Below, one piece after another: positions 8,690-16,924 of a stretch of DNA of 64,000 bases; the stretch's first letter is position 1, and each line of letters opens with the position of its first letter. Below the pieces are notes generated by a model that saw only the letters and a list, made by a program, of their open reading frames with translations, did not search any database and was not told the origin of the DNA. A program made the position numbers and the translations under genes. The DNA lies in assembly GCA_021845665.1 (NCBI GenBank), contig JAJZVO010000003.1:1-64000 (forward strand), in the 5' to 3' direction. The DNA comes from Bacteroidota bacterium (GTDB taxonomy: Bacteria; Bacteroidota; Ignavibacteria; Kryptoniales; JAKASW01).

Positions 8690-10438
8690 CTATTTATCGT
8701 GGAATTTTGCACATAGTTGCGTTATGTCGTCACTCTGCGGCGCTTGGCCGACAAACGATGAGACTTCAATCCTTATGGTTTCGAGGATTTCATCCGGATC
8801 GAGTCCTGCATTCAGCCTCAACAGGTCCCCGATCCGCTCCTCTGAAAATTGTTCACCTTTCTCGTTCAGGGCCTCGTTCACGCCATCGGTGAACATATAT
8901 AAAAGGTCTCCAGGTGCAATCTCCTCACCCCCGACCTCGTACCTGATGTTCGGTACAACTCCAAGCATCAAACCACCGCTTTCAAGCCTTACCACCGGGC
9001 CGTTCCGCTTGAGCAGAAACGGATAATTGTGCCCGGCGTTTATGTAAACGAGATGCCTCTCAGCGGAATCATACAGCGCCACGAAAAACGTAATGAACCT
9101 GTCAAAGTCAGTGTTCTCGTAGACTATATTGTTTAAACGTTCCAATATCTGATTGAGTTTCAGCTCCGTCGCCATCAATGCCCTGAAAGCCGACTGAAGA
9201 TTCGCCATCAGAAGGGCGGCGGGGAATCCTTTGCCTGAAACGTCGGCGATCGCGACACAGATTCGCGTCTCAGACATTTTAATCACGTCGAAGTAATCGC
9301 CGCCCACCTGTTTTGTCGGAATATGGAACGTTTCGACGGTACAACCGGTAAACTTGGGATTCTCTCTCGGAAGAAGTTTCTCCTGAATAGTATGAGCCAG
9401 GTTGAGTTCCTCTTCCAAGCGTTGCTTCGCAAGAGATTCTTCGAAAAGTCTGGCGTTGTCTATCGCCATTGCGGCAAGATTGCAGAGCGAGGAGATGAAG
9501 CTCATCTCGGAGTCGGTGTATTTAGCATGCGACAACCTCTCTCCCAAAACCAGAAGCCCGTCCGTCTTCCCCTGAAGCTGGAACGGGATGACAACCTCGG
9601 CGCCGAGGCCAATGAGTCTGACTGCAGATTCATTTTCTCCGGTCAACTCGGATAGTCTCATCGGTGCCTCGTAAGAACACAATGTGTGAAGGTCCGCTTC
9701 TTCGAGCCCCGGCATTCTATTGACGACGATCTTTCCTTTCGAATTGTGCACCAGGCATACAGCGTACTTCCTTGCCCCGGTCTGCCCCATGACGGCGAAC
9801 TCGAGGGTTCTTACCGCCCTTGCCTCATCTGTCAGGAGACTGAATTCCTTGCTTAGTTCAAACAGAGTCTGAAGTTCCTGGACACGCTGCTGAAGCTCAG
9901 AGTTGGATTCCTTGTACTGTTGAAACACAAAGGCATTCTCTATGGAGGCCGCCGCAATGTTGCAGAGAGTTGAGACGAAGTCCACCTCGCTCGGGAGCAA
10001 TTCGTGCCCCACGAGTTTCTTCCCGATGAAGAGATAGCCGAGGAGCCGGTGAGATGTACGGATTGCGAAGAGCCTGCCGGCGCCGGTGGCTGCGAGGTTG
10101 GCGCCGACGCCGTTACGGATTTCAGATATAGATAGGGACCCTTCCATGTCGAGAGTGAACAATTTCGAGATCACTTCTTCCTCCAGTGTGATCCCTTTCC
10201 CTATTTTGAGAAACTCTTCCTTCCCCGAAGGAGCGACGGGGAGACGCACCACCGCCGCAGTCTTCGATACCGCCAGCTTGCCCATCGAGGCCAGCATGAT
10301 ATGGTTGAGGATGAACTTATAATCGAGAGACGAGTTGAGGATTTTTGCGGTTTCGATAAGCGACGTGAGCTCGACGATCCTGTCGCTCCCGCTTCTCCTC
10401 GAAAACCTTTGGGAATTCGATTTAGGACTTTTGCTCAT
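8690..10438 (-). CDS. Two-GAF SpoIIE/RsbU-type PP2C protein phosphatase
   Basis: 582 residues. GAF domains lie at ~25-175 and ~190-340 (both contain the AAxSIENA / AAMAIDNARLFEES helix that ends a GAF domain), followed by a PP2C/SpoIIE domain at ~370-580. Phosphatase metal-binding motifs are present: QVGGDYFDVIKM, VAIADVSGKGFPAALLMA and LLYMFTDGVNEA. The family dephosphorylates STAS anti-anti-sigma proteins to release them from serine kinases. Last gene of the partner-switching cluster; its start overlaps the end of the RsbW-like kinase gene by 17 bases, a sign of translational coupling. The GAF domains probably sense a small ligand; which one cannot be told. Confidence 0.9.
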   Translation of the reverse strand: MSKSPKSNSQRFSRRSGSDRIVELTSLIETAKILNSSLDYKFILNHIMLASMGKLAVSKTAAVVRLPVAPSGKEEFLKIGKGITLEEEVISKLFTLDMEGSLSISEIRNGVGANLAATGAGRLFAIRTSHRLLGYLFIGKKLVGHELLPSEVDFVSTLCNIAAASIENAFVFQQYKESNSELQQRVQELQTLFELSKEFSLLTDEARAVRTLEFAVMGQTGARKYAVCLVHNSKGKIVVNRMPGLEEADLHTLCSYEAPMRLSELTGENESAVRLIGLGAEVVIPFQLQGKTDGLLVLGERLSHAKYTDSEMSFISSLCNLAAMAIDNARLFEESLAKQRLEEELNLAHTIQEKLLPRENPKFTGCTVETFHIPTKQVGGDYFDVIKMSETRICVAIADVSGKGFPAALLMANLQSAFRALMATELKLNQILERLNNIVYENTDFDRFITFFVALYDSAERHLVYINAGHNYPFLLKRNGPVVRLESGGLMLGVVPNIRYEVGGEEIAPGDLLYMFTDGVNEALNEKGEQFSEERIGDLLRLNAGLDPDEILETIRIEVSSFVGQAPQSDDITQLCAKFHDK

Positions 10439-10895
10439 TTTTCAGGTACCGAACAAGCCTCACTTCGTTCGAGGCATCCCTGCCCTTGTATTCGACAGTG
10501 TCCATAAGTTTCTTCATCAGGAAGATGCCTAATCCGCCGGCCTTATGTTTTCTGTATTTGTCCCTGATATTGGGTAGGGGGACCTCCTCCGGCCTGAAAC
10601 TTGCGCCCCAGTCACGGACGACTATCTGAAACGCCGTTCCGGTGGCAAGTATTTTGACTTCGAACTCCGCATCGGGTCTTCCTTTATAAGCATGCTTGAT
10701 CACGTTCGTGCAGGCCTCGTCGACCGCGAGTGTTATCTCCGAGACCTCCTTATCTCCGAAACCGAACCGTAGTGCCAGTTCATTCACGAACTCCCGTACG
10801 TCGGCAAGAGCATCTGTGGTGCTCTTGAAAACTCTCTTGTCTTCTATTTTTTCAGATCTTTTCACGATTCGTTCGTTGCCCTTTAGATCAAACAA
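10422..10895 (-). CDS. RsbW-like anti-sigma serine kinase (HATPase_c_2)
   Basis: 157 residues. The N-box (LAVDEACTNVIKHAYKG, ~58-74), a D-x-G-like block (VVRDWGASF) and the G-box (KAGGLGIFLMKKLMD, ~128-142) mark a GHKL ATPase of the RsbW/SpoIIAB type, which phosphorylates a STAS protein and binds a sigma factor or other effector. The called TTG start at 10895 lies immediately after the upstream stop; a GTG 11 codons in is an equally good start by eye. The adjacent STAS gene (ends at 10897) is its likely substrate. No sigma-B-like gene is in the module, so its output partner is elsewhere or is not a sigma factor. Confidence 0.87.
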   Translation of the reverse strand: MFDLKGNERIVKRSEKIEDKRVFKSTTDALADVREFVNELALRFGFGDKEVSEITLAVDEACTNVIKHAYKGRPDAEFEVKILATGTAFQIVVRDWGASFRPEEVPLPNIRDKYRKHKAGGLGIFLMKKLMDTVEYKGRDASNEVRLVRYLKNEQKS

Positions 10896-10896
10896 G

Positions 10897-11247
10897 TTAC
10901 CGGCTGTTGAACTTCTTCAATGCTTCATCCTGATCTTTGTAAATCTCGTAGAGATAGGGAAACCCGAGGAGATCGAAGACATTGAAGACCTTCTGTTGCA
11001 TGCTGGCGAGCTTTATATCTCCGTTATTATTTCGCACCTCATCGATGTATGCCATAAAAACGCCGAGCCCCGCGCTCGATATATAGTTCAGGGCATTGAA
11101 GTTAACCACAATGTTGTATTTGCCTTTGGACATGAGTTCAGAAAATGTCTTTTCAAGATCCGGCGCAGTGTGGGCGTCAAGGAAGCCTTGAAGCTCCATG
11201 ACCACCGCATTGCCCGATTCTCGAGTCAGCACCTTAAACTCATTCAT
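10897..11247 (-). CDS. STAS-domain anti-anti-sigma factor (RsbV/SpoIIAA-like)
   Basis: 116 residues from the ATG at 11247, preceded by GGAGG at ideal spacing; a longer frame starts at a TTG (11289) without a ribosome site. The sequence NYISSAGLGVFM holds the phosphorylatable serine (S58 here), matching the DSSGLG-type loop of SpoIIAA. Expected role: phosphorylated by the RsbW-like kinase encoded next, dephosphorylated by the flanking PP2C proteins, and so switching the kinase's partner. It lies between the membrane PP2C gene and the kinase gene. Confidence 0.9.
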   Translation of the reverse strand: MNEFKVLTRESGNAVVMELQGFLDAHTAPDLEKTFSELMSKGKYNIVVNFNALNYISSAGLGVFMAYIDEVRNNNGDIKLASMQQKVFNVFDLLGFPYLYEIYKDQDEALKKFNSR

Positions 11248-11328
11248 CACTTCCTCCACCTTTGCTAGAATTTTCCCGTCCGTCGGCAACCCGGCTGAAA
11301 AAAAGGTCCAATCGAACGCAGCTCAAAA

Positions 11329-13440
11329 TCATCTCCATTTCAATACCAACACGGTCGTATCGTCGACCGCGTCCGTCCCTTGTGAAAACTCAGCCAGGGC
11401 CCGGATAACGCCTCCTTTAATTTCCGTCGCCGATCCTCCGCTCAGCTCCTTCAGAAGTGCGTAGAACCGCTCTTCTCCAAACTCCTCGCCGGCGGGATCA
11501 CGTTGATCCGTAATTCCGTCGGTGTACAGCACCAATGTGTCGCCAGCTTTTAATTCAAATCTTTCCTCGCCAAGATGCCTTCCGAAATCCGCCGAAGGCT
11601 CGAGACCGAGTCCAACTCCGGTCGGTCTGATCATCCTGCAGACTTTCTCCCCCGATTTATCGTCAAGGCTTATTAAAACACCCGGCGTATGTCCGGCCCT
11701 TACCACCGAGATCTCTCCGGTATCGGCGTTCAGCATCGTGTAAATCAATGTAATAAAAAAATTCTTCTGCAACGTGTTCCCGACGGCTTCGTTTGCCGCC
11801 ATCAGGAACTCCGTAGGAGACTTCGCGGAAGCCGACAGCGATTGGAACACTCCCTTCATATATGCCATGTAGAAAGCTGCAGACGTTCCTTTTCCGGAAA
11901 CGTCTCCGACTACGAAGGCATATCGCTTCGGGTCGATCTGTGAGCAGTCAATATAGTCACCGCCGACCTCGAATGCAGGGAACGAGAGGAAATCAGTCTC
12001 GAACTTATCCGAGCTCGGCAGGCTCACCGGGAGAAGCTTCAGCTGCATTTCATGCGCAATCCGCAATTCGTGCTGGAGCCGTTCGTTCTCCAGCGATTTC
12101 GAGAAAAGGAGTGAATTCTGGATCGCGACGGCGGCAGTATCCGCAAAAGCGCTTACCGTGGAAATCTCCTCCTCATCGAACGCGTACGGCATCTCGTGCG
12201 CCGCGTAAAGCATCCCGATGAATTCTTCATGCGCAGTAAGAGGGACTGCCAGGAGAGACTTCGACGGGAAATTCCTCAGCCCGAATTTGCCGAACTCTTC
12301 CGCGTCGTGGATGATCACGCGGCTGTTCGTCCTGACTTCTTTGCGCATCGGGTCGAAGTCAAACGCCGAAAGCTCATACTGGCTCGTCCTGTGCGTGGCC
12401 GAAATCCTGTACTCGTCGGCAGAATCTCCATCCCCATCATACCGGAGCTCGATCCAGACTTTGTTTGCCTGTGTGACGGCACCTACGACGGCGACCGTGT
12501 TATTGAGGACCTCCGTGGTATCCATGACGTTCGTGATGACTTTACTGAGGTTCTGATATGAATCGAGCTCCCTCTTCTTTTTTTCAAATACCCCGCTCGT
12601 CGGTATGTGAAATATCGTGATTATGAAAGCGAAAGAGAAGTAAATAGTCAGGAAGAGGAACACTATTTTCGCGAATTCGCTCATTGGCGGACTGTAGAAA
12701 CCGAGCACCCCTCCCGCGAGATTTGCCGGGCCGATCGACGCGTATGAATAACCGAAAAGGACAATCAGCACAAGTGAATGAACAAGAGACTTATATTTCT
12801 CCTTCCTTGTCAGAAAGACAATCCAGTTCATGCTGACGATGTGCAGTACCGCTATGAAGACGGCGATCACGAACGCGATTTCCCTCACTGCGGAAAGAAA
12901 CGGCGAGCCGACGAAAATGCTGAGTAACGATGCCGCAATTGTGAAACACAGGAAGAGCTCGAATCGCTTCCTCACTTTTCTTTCGGGCTTGATGTAAATG
13001 ATATCGCTTACCGTCATCAAAAGAATAAAAACGAAAGCTGCAATGCCATAAGCGAAAGCCGTGGTTGCAATCAGCTGCATCATGTTGGATGGAACGAATC
13101 CTCCCGACGAATTGCCTTTGCCCTCGAGAAGTATCCCCCAGGTGGATATTATGGCCGCAGAGAAGAATCCGTACCCTACAAGCCTGCGAAGAATCTCAAG
13201 AGGTTTCGAAGACTTCTTTGTCCTGAATATTCTAATCGCGGCATAAAGGAAGAAGAACGAAGCAACGGTGAACAGACTTCTGAAACCGTTCAGAACAGGG
13301 TCTTCAAGACCGATCGATATCCTGATCCAATCAAATGCGAGTAAGAGTGCCGCGATCGATCCTGCCGCGACAAAGAAGAGGCTATTTCGGAAGTTTATTT
13401 GCATGTGCTTTAATCTAATTCTACTATTCGCATTCTGCAA
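11329..13440 (-). CDS. Membrane-bound GAF-SpoIIE PP2C phosphatase
   Basis: 703 residues. The first ~290 residues hold about eight membrane helices (such as NSLFFVAAGSIAALLLAF and IAFVIAVFIAVLHIV), resembling a 7TM-type sensor. A GAF domain follows at ~300-455 (ending AVAIQNSLLFSKSLENERL), then a PP2C/SpoIIE domain at ~475-700 (VGGDYIDC, FVVGDVSGKGTSAAFYM, GDTLVLYTDGITDQRD). It is probably the transmembrane input arm of the partner switch, dephosphorylating the STAS protein encoded 81 bases downstream. The start is uncertain: TTG at 13440 or ATG at 13404, neither with a clear ribosome site. Confidence 0.88.
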   Translation of the reverse strand: MQNANSRIRLKHMQINFRNSLFFVAAGSIAALLLAFDWIRISIGLEDPVLNGFRSLFTVASFFFLYAAIRIFRTKKSSKPLEILRRLVGYGFFSAAIISTWGILLEGKGNSSGGFVPSNMMQLIATTAFAYGIAAFVFILLMTVSDIIYIKPERKVRKRFELFLCFTIAASLLSIFVGSPFLSAVREIAFVIAVFIAVLHIVSMNWIVFLTRKEKYKSLVHSLVLIVLFGYSYASIGPANLAGGVLGFYSPPMSEFAKIVFLFLTIYFSFAFIITIFHIPTSGVFEKKKRELDSYQNLSKVITNVMDTTEVLNNTVAVVGAVTQANKVWIELRYDGDGDSADEYRISATHRTSQYELSAFDFDPMRKEVRTNSRVIIHDAEEFGKFGLRNFPSKSLLAVPLTAHEEFIGMLYAAHEMPYAFDEEEISTVSAFADTAAVAIQNSLLFSKSLENERLQHELRIAHEMQLKLLPVSLPSSDKFETDFLSFPAFEVGGDYIDCSQIDPKRYAFVVGDVSGKGTSAAFYMAYMKGVFQSLSASAKSPTEFLMAANEAVGNTLQKNFFITLIYTMLNADTGEISVVRAGHTPGVLISLDDKSGEKVCRMIRPTGVGLGLEPSADFGRHLGEERFELKAGDTLVLYTDGITDQRDPAGEEFGEERFYALLKELSGGSATEIKGGVIRALAEFSQGTDAVDDTTVLVLKWR

Positions 13441-13609
13441 TCTTTTGTTACAAAGGCGTCCATAATAGAGTCATACCGCGATCATGCTACGCGTACCACG
13501 ACGAAATTAAGAAGGACCTCGTCGATCAGTTGCCGAGCCTTGGCATCCCCCAAACGTTTATCTTGATCTCGATTCGAATTTCGCCAGATCCCTGATGCCT
13601 CGCACAAAA

Positions 13610-14287
13610 CTAATACTTCATTTCACCCGCATCAATCTTCACATCAAGGTAATTATCCGCCGGAACTATGGGACAACTGAAGTCGTGATTGTAAGCACAG
13701 TAAGGATTGTAGGCGTAGTTGAAGTCAAGTGTATACTCACCGGTATCATTTTCCCGCAGATCGATATACCGTCCCCCGGCGTAGGAAGTGCTTCCGCAAG
13801 TCTTGTCGATGAACGGCAGAAAAAGTTCGTTCTCCCGATCCCCGATCATCTTATAGACATAAAGCGTAAGTTTCTTCCCGTCTATCTCGAAATCAAATTT
13901 CCCGTACTTGATTGCCGGCCGCGTTTCACCCCCCGTTGCCTGGATGCCGACCTGCTCCGGTTTACTCTCCCTGATCAATTTCACCCGGAAGATCAGGTTG
14001 AAATTAGGAGGATAATAATTCAGATGGTAAAATTGGCCTCTCTGTTGATTTGTCAAAGGCGAAGAGGGATTTGATTTGAAAAAGAAGTCCTTATTTTCCC
14101 TGAAAGAATCGAGCCGTATGATGTAGTTGCGCTGCTGGCCAGGGTTTAAGGTGAGCTTCTTGTAGTTCGCGGTGCACGATGCTAGCGCCAGGCAGGCCAG
14201 CGCCAGCAGGGATGCAGCAGGTCTACTTGCTGTTATCGAGGACAAGTTCCAGGGAAATCCTGTGAGTGTCGCCAAGAGCTCCCGCAT
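13610..14287 (-). CDS. DUF1684 lipoprotein
   Basis: Up to 225 residues. LLALACLALASC is a clear lipobox, so the mature protein should be lipid-anchored at its cysteine. The rest matches the DUF1684 pattern: YAGGRYIDLREN, YTLDFNYAYNPYCAYN and CPIVPADNYLDVKIDAGE near the end. The function is unknown in the family. The longest start (14287) gives a 65-base overlap with the PorV-like gene and a long signal; a TTG at 14245 would give a 24-residue lipoprotein signal and looks better by length. Last gene of the lon-dnaX-porV run. Confidence 0.78.
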   Translation of the reverse strand: MRELLATLTGFPWNLSSITASRPAASLLALACLALASCTANYKKLTLNPGQQRNYIIRLDSFRENKDFFFKSNPSSPLTNQQRGQFYHLNYYPPNFNLIFRVKLIRESKPEQVGIQATGGETRPAIKYGKFDFEIDGKKLTLYVYKMIGDRENELFLPFIDKTCGSTSYAGGRYIDLRENDTGEYTLDFNYAYNPYCAYNHDFSCPIVPADNYLDVKIDAGEMKY

Positions 14288-15281
14288 ACGCGAATCGAGC
14301 GAAGGAGTAGTCTATTTCGAGTTTCGGGAGGTGGATGCCCGCACCCACGGTGAACTGTCTTACTTCATTAAATCCGGCCCTGATTGCAATGACATTCTTG
14401 TAGCTGATCTCCGCTCCCATACGGACGTCCGCGCTGAAGGGCCCGAGGTGGACGGTTGACGACGCGCCGAGGTTATCGGCATTGAATATCAGATCCAGAG
14501 CCGGCATTACCTGGACCGGACCGATGTCCAGGCCGTAACTCACCCCTGTGGCGAGGGTCGGTGGAGCAACTTCTGTAGTGCCGTCGGTCCAGGCTACTAT
14601 CGTGGTCGTGGCGTTTTGAAGGTCCGCCCCGAGATTGAACCGGGTGAAAGGACTATAGAGCGCTCCGATATCGAAGCCGATCCCGGTCCCGTAAGTCGAG
14701 CCGATGTTTCTTCTGATGAACTTGACGTTCGCCCCATAGGAGAAATTGTCCGTCACGCGCCGGGCGAAGCTTCCAATGAAGGCAACGTCGGTAGCGCTGA
14801 AGAAGGTTATCTTTGAATAGTCGAGCCGGCTTAGATTGCTCGGATAGTCGGAGCCGGGTGGAATGGGATTCCCGTTCGCGTCTATGCCTGCCAGTTGCGT
14901 GTTCGGAATACCGCTGACATTCAGGATGATGAGGCTCAGCCCGACGGTTTCATTCTTGGAAAGCGATATCGCTCCGGCGCCGTAGTTGAAACTGACCGCG
15001 TTTGCATAGCGTTGGTCATGCATAAGCATAATTTCCGGGTATTTTATTCTGGCGAGGCCAGCTGGGTTCCAATAACCGGCAGTAACATCGTTTGCGACGG
15101 AAGTATAGGCGCTACCCATCCCGAGCGCCCTTCCCCCGACGCCAATCGAGAGAAAATCGTTCGCGTATTTTGCCAGTGTAAGGCCCTGGGCGTGCGCGCC
15201 CGGTGCGTATCCAAAAGCGATAAGCACTATCGGCAGAGCCGCCAGCAATAGACGATTTCTTCTACTCGAGCGGCTCAGCAC
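14223..15281 (-). CDS. PorV/PorQ-family outer-membrane protein
   Basis: 352 residues with an arginine-rich signal peptide ending at GAHAQ. The mature start (LAKYANDFLSIGVGGRALGMGSAYTSVANDVTAGYWNPAGLARI) is the hallmark of PorV/PorQ (UPF0164) beta-barrels: a G-G-R-A-x-x-M-G block followed by YWNPAG. PorV is the shuttle of the type IX secretion system, but many PorV paralogues in this group have no assigned function. The C-terminus ends in alternating hydrophobic residues (ISLELVL) as in barrels. Its start overlaps the dnaX end by 20 bases. The secreted Asp-box protein at the window start carries a matching T9SS tail. Confidence 0.85.
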   Translation of the reverse strand: MLSRSSRRNRLLLAALPIVLIAFGYAPGAHAQGLTLAKYANDFLSIGVGGRALGMGSAYTSVANDVTAGYWNPAGLARIKYPEIMLMHDQRYANAVSFNYGAGAISLSKNETVGLSLIILNVSGIPNTQLAGIDANGNPIPPGSDYPSNLSRLDYSKITFFSATDVAFIGSFARRVTDNFSYGANVKFIRRNIGSTYGTGIGFDIGALYSPFTRFNLGADLQNATTTIVAWTDGTTEVAPPTLATGVSYGLDIGPVQVMPALDLIFNADNLGASSTVHLGPFSADVRMGAEISYKNVIAIRAGFNEVRQFTVGAGIHLPKLEIDYSFARFAYAGALGDTHRISLELVLDNSK

Positions 15282-16917
15282 CGAATTCGTCTTTCAAATA
15301 TTTCACCAGCGGATCGTTAGCATCGGTATCGACGGCCTGTCCGCCGTCGACAATCGTGAAATCGATAGCTACACGGGCTCCAAGGGTTCTCTGTATTGCC
15401 TCTTGAATATATGTCTTATAAGGTTTAGTCATTCCTATCACTATCTCATTCGGCGCACCGAGCATCAGCCAACCATTCTGTACCCCGATAGGCTTGAGGT
15501 TTATGAGCTGAGACCACACGCCGATCCTCTCTTTTCTGATCGCAAGAAGGAGCTCATCCCAGCGCACGTTTATTTCCTGAAGCGAGGTTTCTGTGACGGA
15601 ATTGGCGGGTCTTTCCTCCTGTACCTTCGGTGCAGGCCGCTGGGCCGGCAGTGAAAGAGGAGAAGTTTTTCTTTCCGCGTAAGCCGGGCGTGTCTCCTTC
15701 AAGGGCGGTGCCGGGGGGGGCTGATACTGCGCCGGTCGCGCCGTCCGTGTCGTCGTCATTTCACTCACGCGGTTAGCTGAGTTTTTTTTTAACTCTTCGA
15801 CTTTCCTCAAAAGATCGCGGAGATCCACCGCCCGCTCCATGTTCACAAGCTGCAGAAGCGTCATCTCAAGCTTGATTCTCGGCTGGGACACATATTTGAT
15901 TTGCTGGACCGCTTCGCTTGTCAGTTTAAGCATCCTGAGAAGATCGAGCTTGCCGAAACCTGCGGCGGTATCGAGATACCTCTTCCTGTAATCCTGCGAC
16001 GCTTCAATTAGGTCCGCCTTGCCGGTTGTCGATGCGACGAGGAGGTTTCTGAAATGTTCGGAGAGTCCCTGAAGAAAGTCCACCGGGTCATACCCGCGGG
16101 TGACTATTCTGGAGACAAGCTCTATCGCACCTTTAGAATCATTCTCCCCGATAAGTCCGGTGGTTTCGAAAAACAGCTCACTGTCGACGAGGCTGAGCGC
16201 ATTCACGACCACTTCATGTTTGATTTCGCTTCCGCAGAAGGCGGCGACCTGGTCGAAAATGCTCAACGCGTCGCGCATCGAGCCGTCCCCTTTCTTGGCA
16301 ATCGTTACGAACGATTCCTCGTCCACCGTTATCTTTTCTTCCCTGGCGATGAATCGCAGCCTGTCTATGATCTGCTCGATCTCAATCCTCTTGAAATCGA
16401 ATCTCTGGCAGCGTGTGAGGATGGTCGGCAGCACTTTGTGCGGTTCCGTGGTCGCGAGGACGAATACGGCATAGGCCGGAGGCTCTTCAAGGGTTTTGAG
16501 GAGCGCGTTGAAAGCTTCCTTCGTAAGCATGTGCACTTCGTCGATGATGTACACCTTGTATTTCAGGCGTGAAGGCGCGTATCGTACCGATTCCCTAAGA
16601 TCCCTTATCTCATCAATACCCCGGTTTGAGGCACCGTCTATCTCTATGACGTCGAGGCTTCTCCCTTCGGTAACCTCTTTGCAGATGTCGCATTCGTTAC
16701 ACGGCTCGCCGTCCTTGACCTTTGGACAGTTTATCGCCTTCGCGAAAATGCGGGCGGTCGTAGTCTTTCCTACTCCGCTTGGTCCGCTGAAGAGATAAGC
16801 GTGAGCGATCCGATTCCTGATAATCGCGTTTTTCATCGTGACGGTGACGTGCTCCTGGGCGGTCACTTCGTCGAATCGCATTGGGCGCCACTTACGGGCC
16901 GTCACCAGATAGGACAT
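15262..16917 (-). CDS. dnaX: DNA polymerase III subunit gamma/tau
   Basis: 551 residues. The Walker A motif (FSGPSGVGKTT, ~43-53), four-cysteine zinc module (C-P-K-x6-C-x2-C-x2-C, ~65-78), DEVHM Walker B (~125) and a clamp-loader AAA+ core of three domains up to ~365 are all visible, followed by a proline-rich linker (~385-440) and a tau-like tail to 551. Loads the sliding clamp at the replisome. At codons 376-379 the sequence reads TTA AAA AAA AAC, a run of nine A; slipping by one base in either direction reaches a stop within eight codons, which would leave a clamp-loader-only gamma form. Its start lies 7 bases after the lon stop; the PorV-like gene overlaps its end. Confidence 0.95.
   Translation of the reverse strand: MSYLVTARKWRPMRFDEVTAQEHVTVTMKNAIIRNRIAHAYLFSGPSGVGKTTTARIFAKAINCPKVKDGEPCNECDICKEVTEGRSLDVIEIDGASNRGIDEIRDLRESVRYAPSRLKYKVYIIDEVHMLTKEAFNALLKTLEEPPAYAVFVLATTEPHKVLPTILTRCQRFDFKRIEIEQIIDRLRFIAREEKITVDEESFVTIAKKGDGSMRDALSIFDQVAAFCGSEIKHEVVVNALSLVDSELFFETTGLIGENDSKGAIELVSRIVTRGYDPVDFLQGLSEHFRNLLVASTTGKADLIEASQDYRKRYLDTAAGFGKLDLLRMLKLTSEAVQQIKYVSQPRIKLEMTLLQLVNMERAVDLRDLLRKVEELKKNSANRVSEMTTTRTARPAQYQPPPAPPLKETRPAYAERKTSPLSLPAQRPAPKVQEERPANSVTETSLQEINVRWDELLLAIRKERIGVWSQLINLKPIGVQNGWLMLGAPNEIVIGMTKPYKTYIQEAIQRTLGARVAIDFTIVDGGQAVDTDANDPLVKYLKDEFGAEPLE
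15782..15790 (-). promoter_or_regulatory. A9 slippery run in dnaX (candidate programmed frameshift/slippage site)
   Basis: On the coding strand: GAG TTA AAA AAA AAC TCA. One extra A gives KKKLS-stop (TAA); one A fewer gives KKTQLTA-stop (TGA). A purine-rich GAGGAAAG lies about 10 bases upstream, like the Shine-Dalgarno-type stimulator of E. coli dnaX, and a weak hairpin (ACTCA...TGAGT) starts at the end of the run. Thermus dnaX makes gamma by transcription slippage on a comparable A9 run. Confidence 0.6.
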
Positions 16918-16924
16918 ACTAAAC

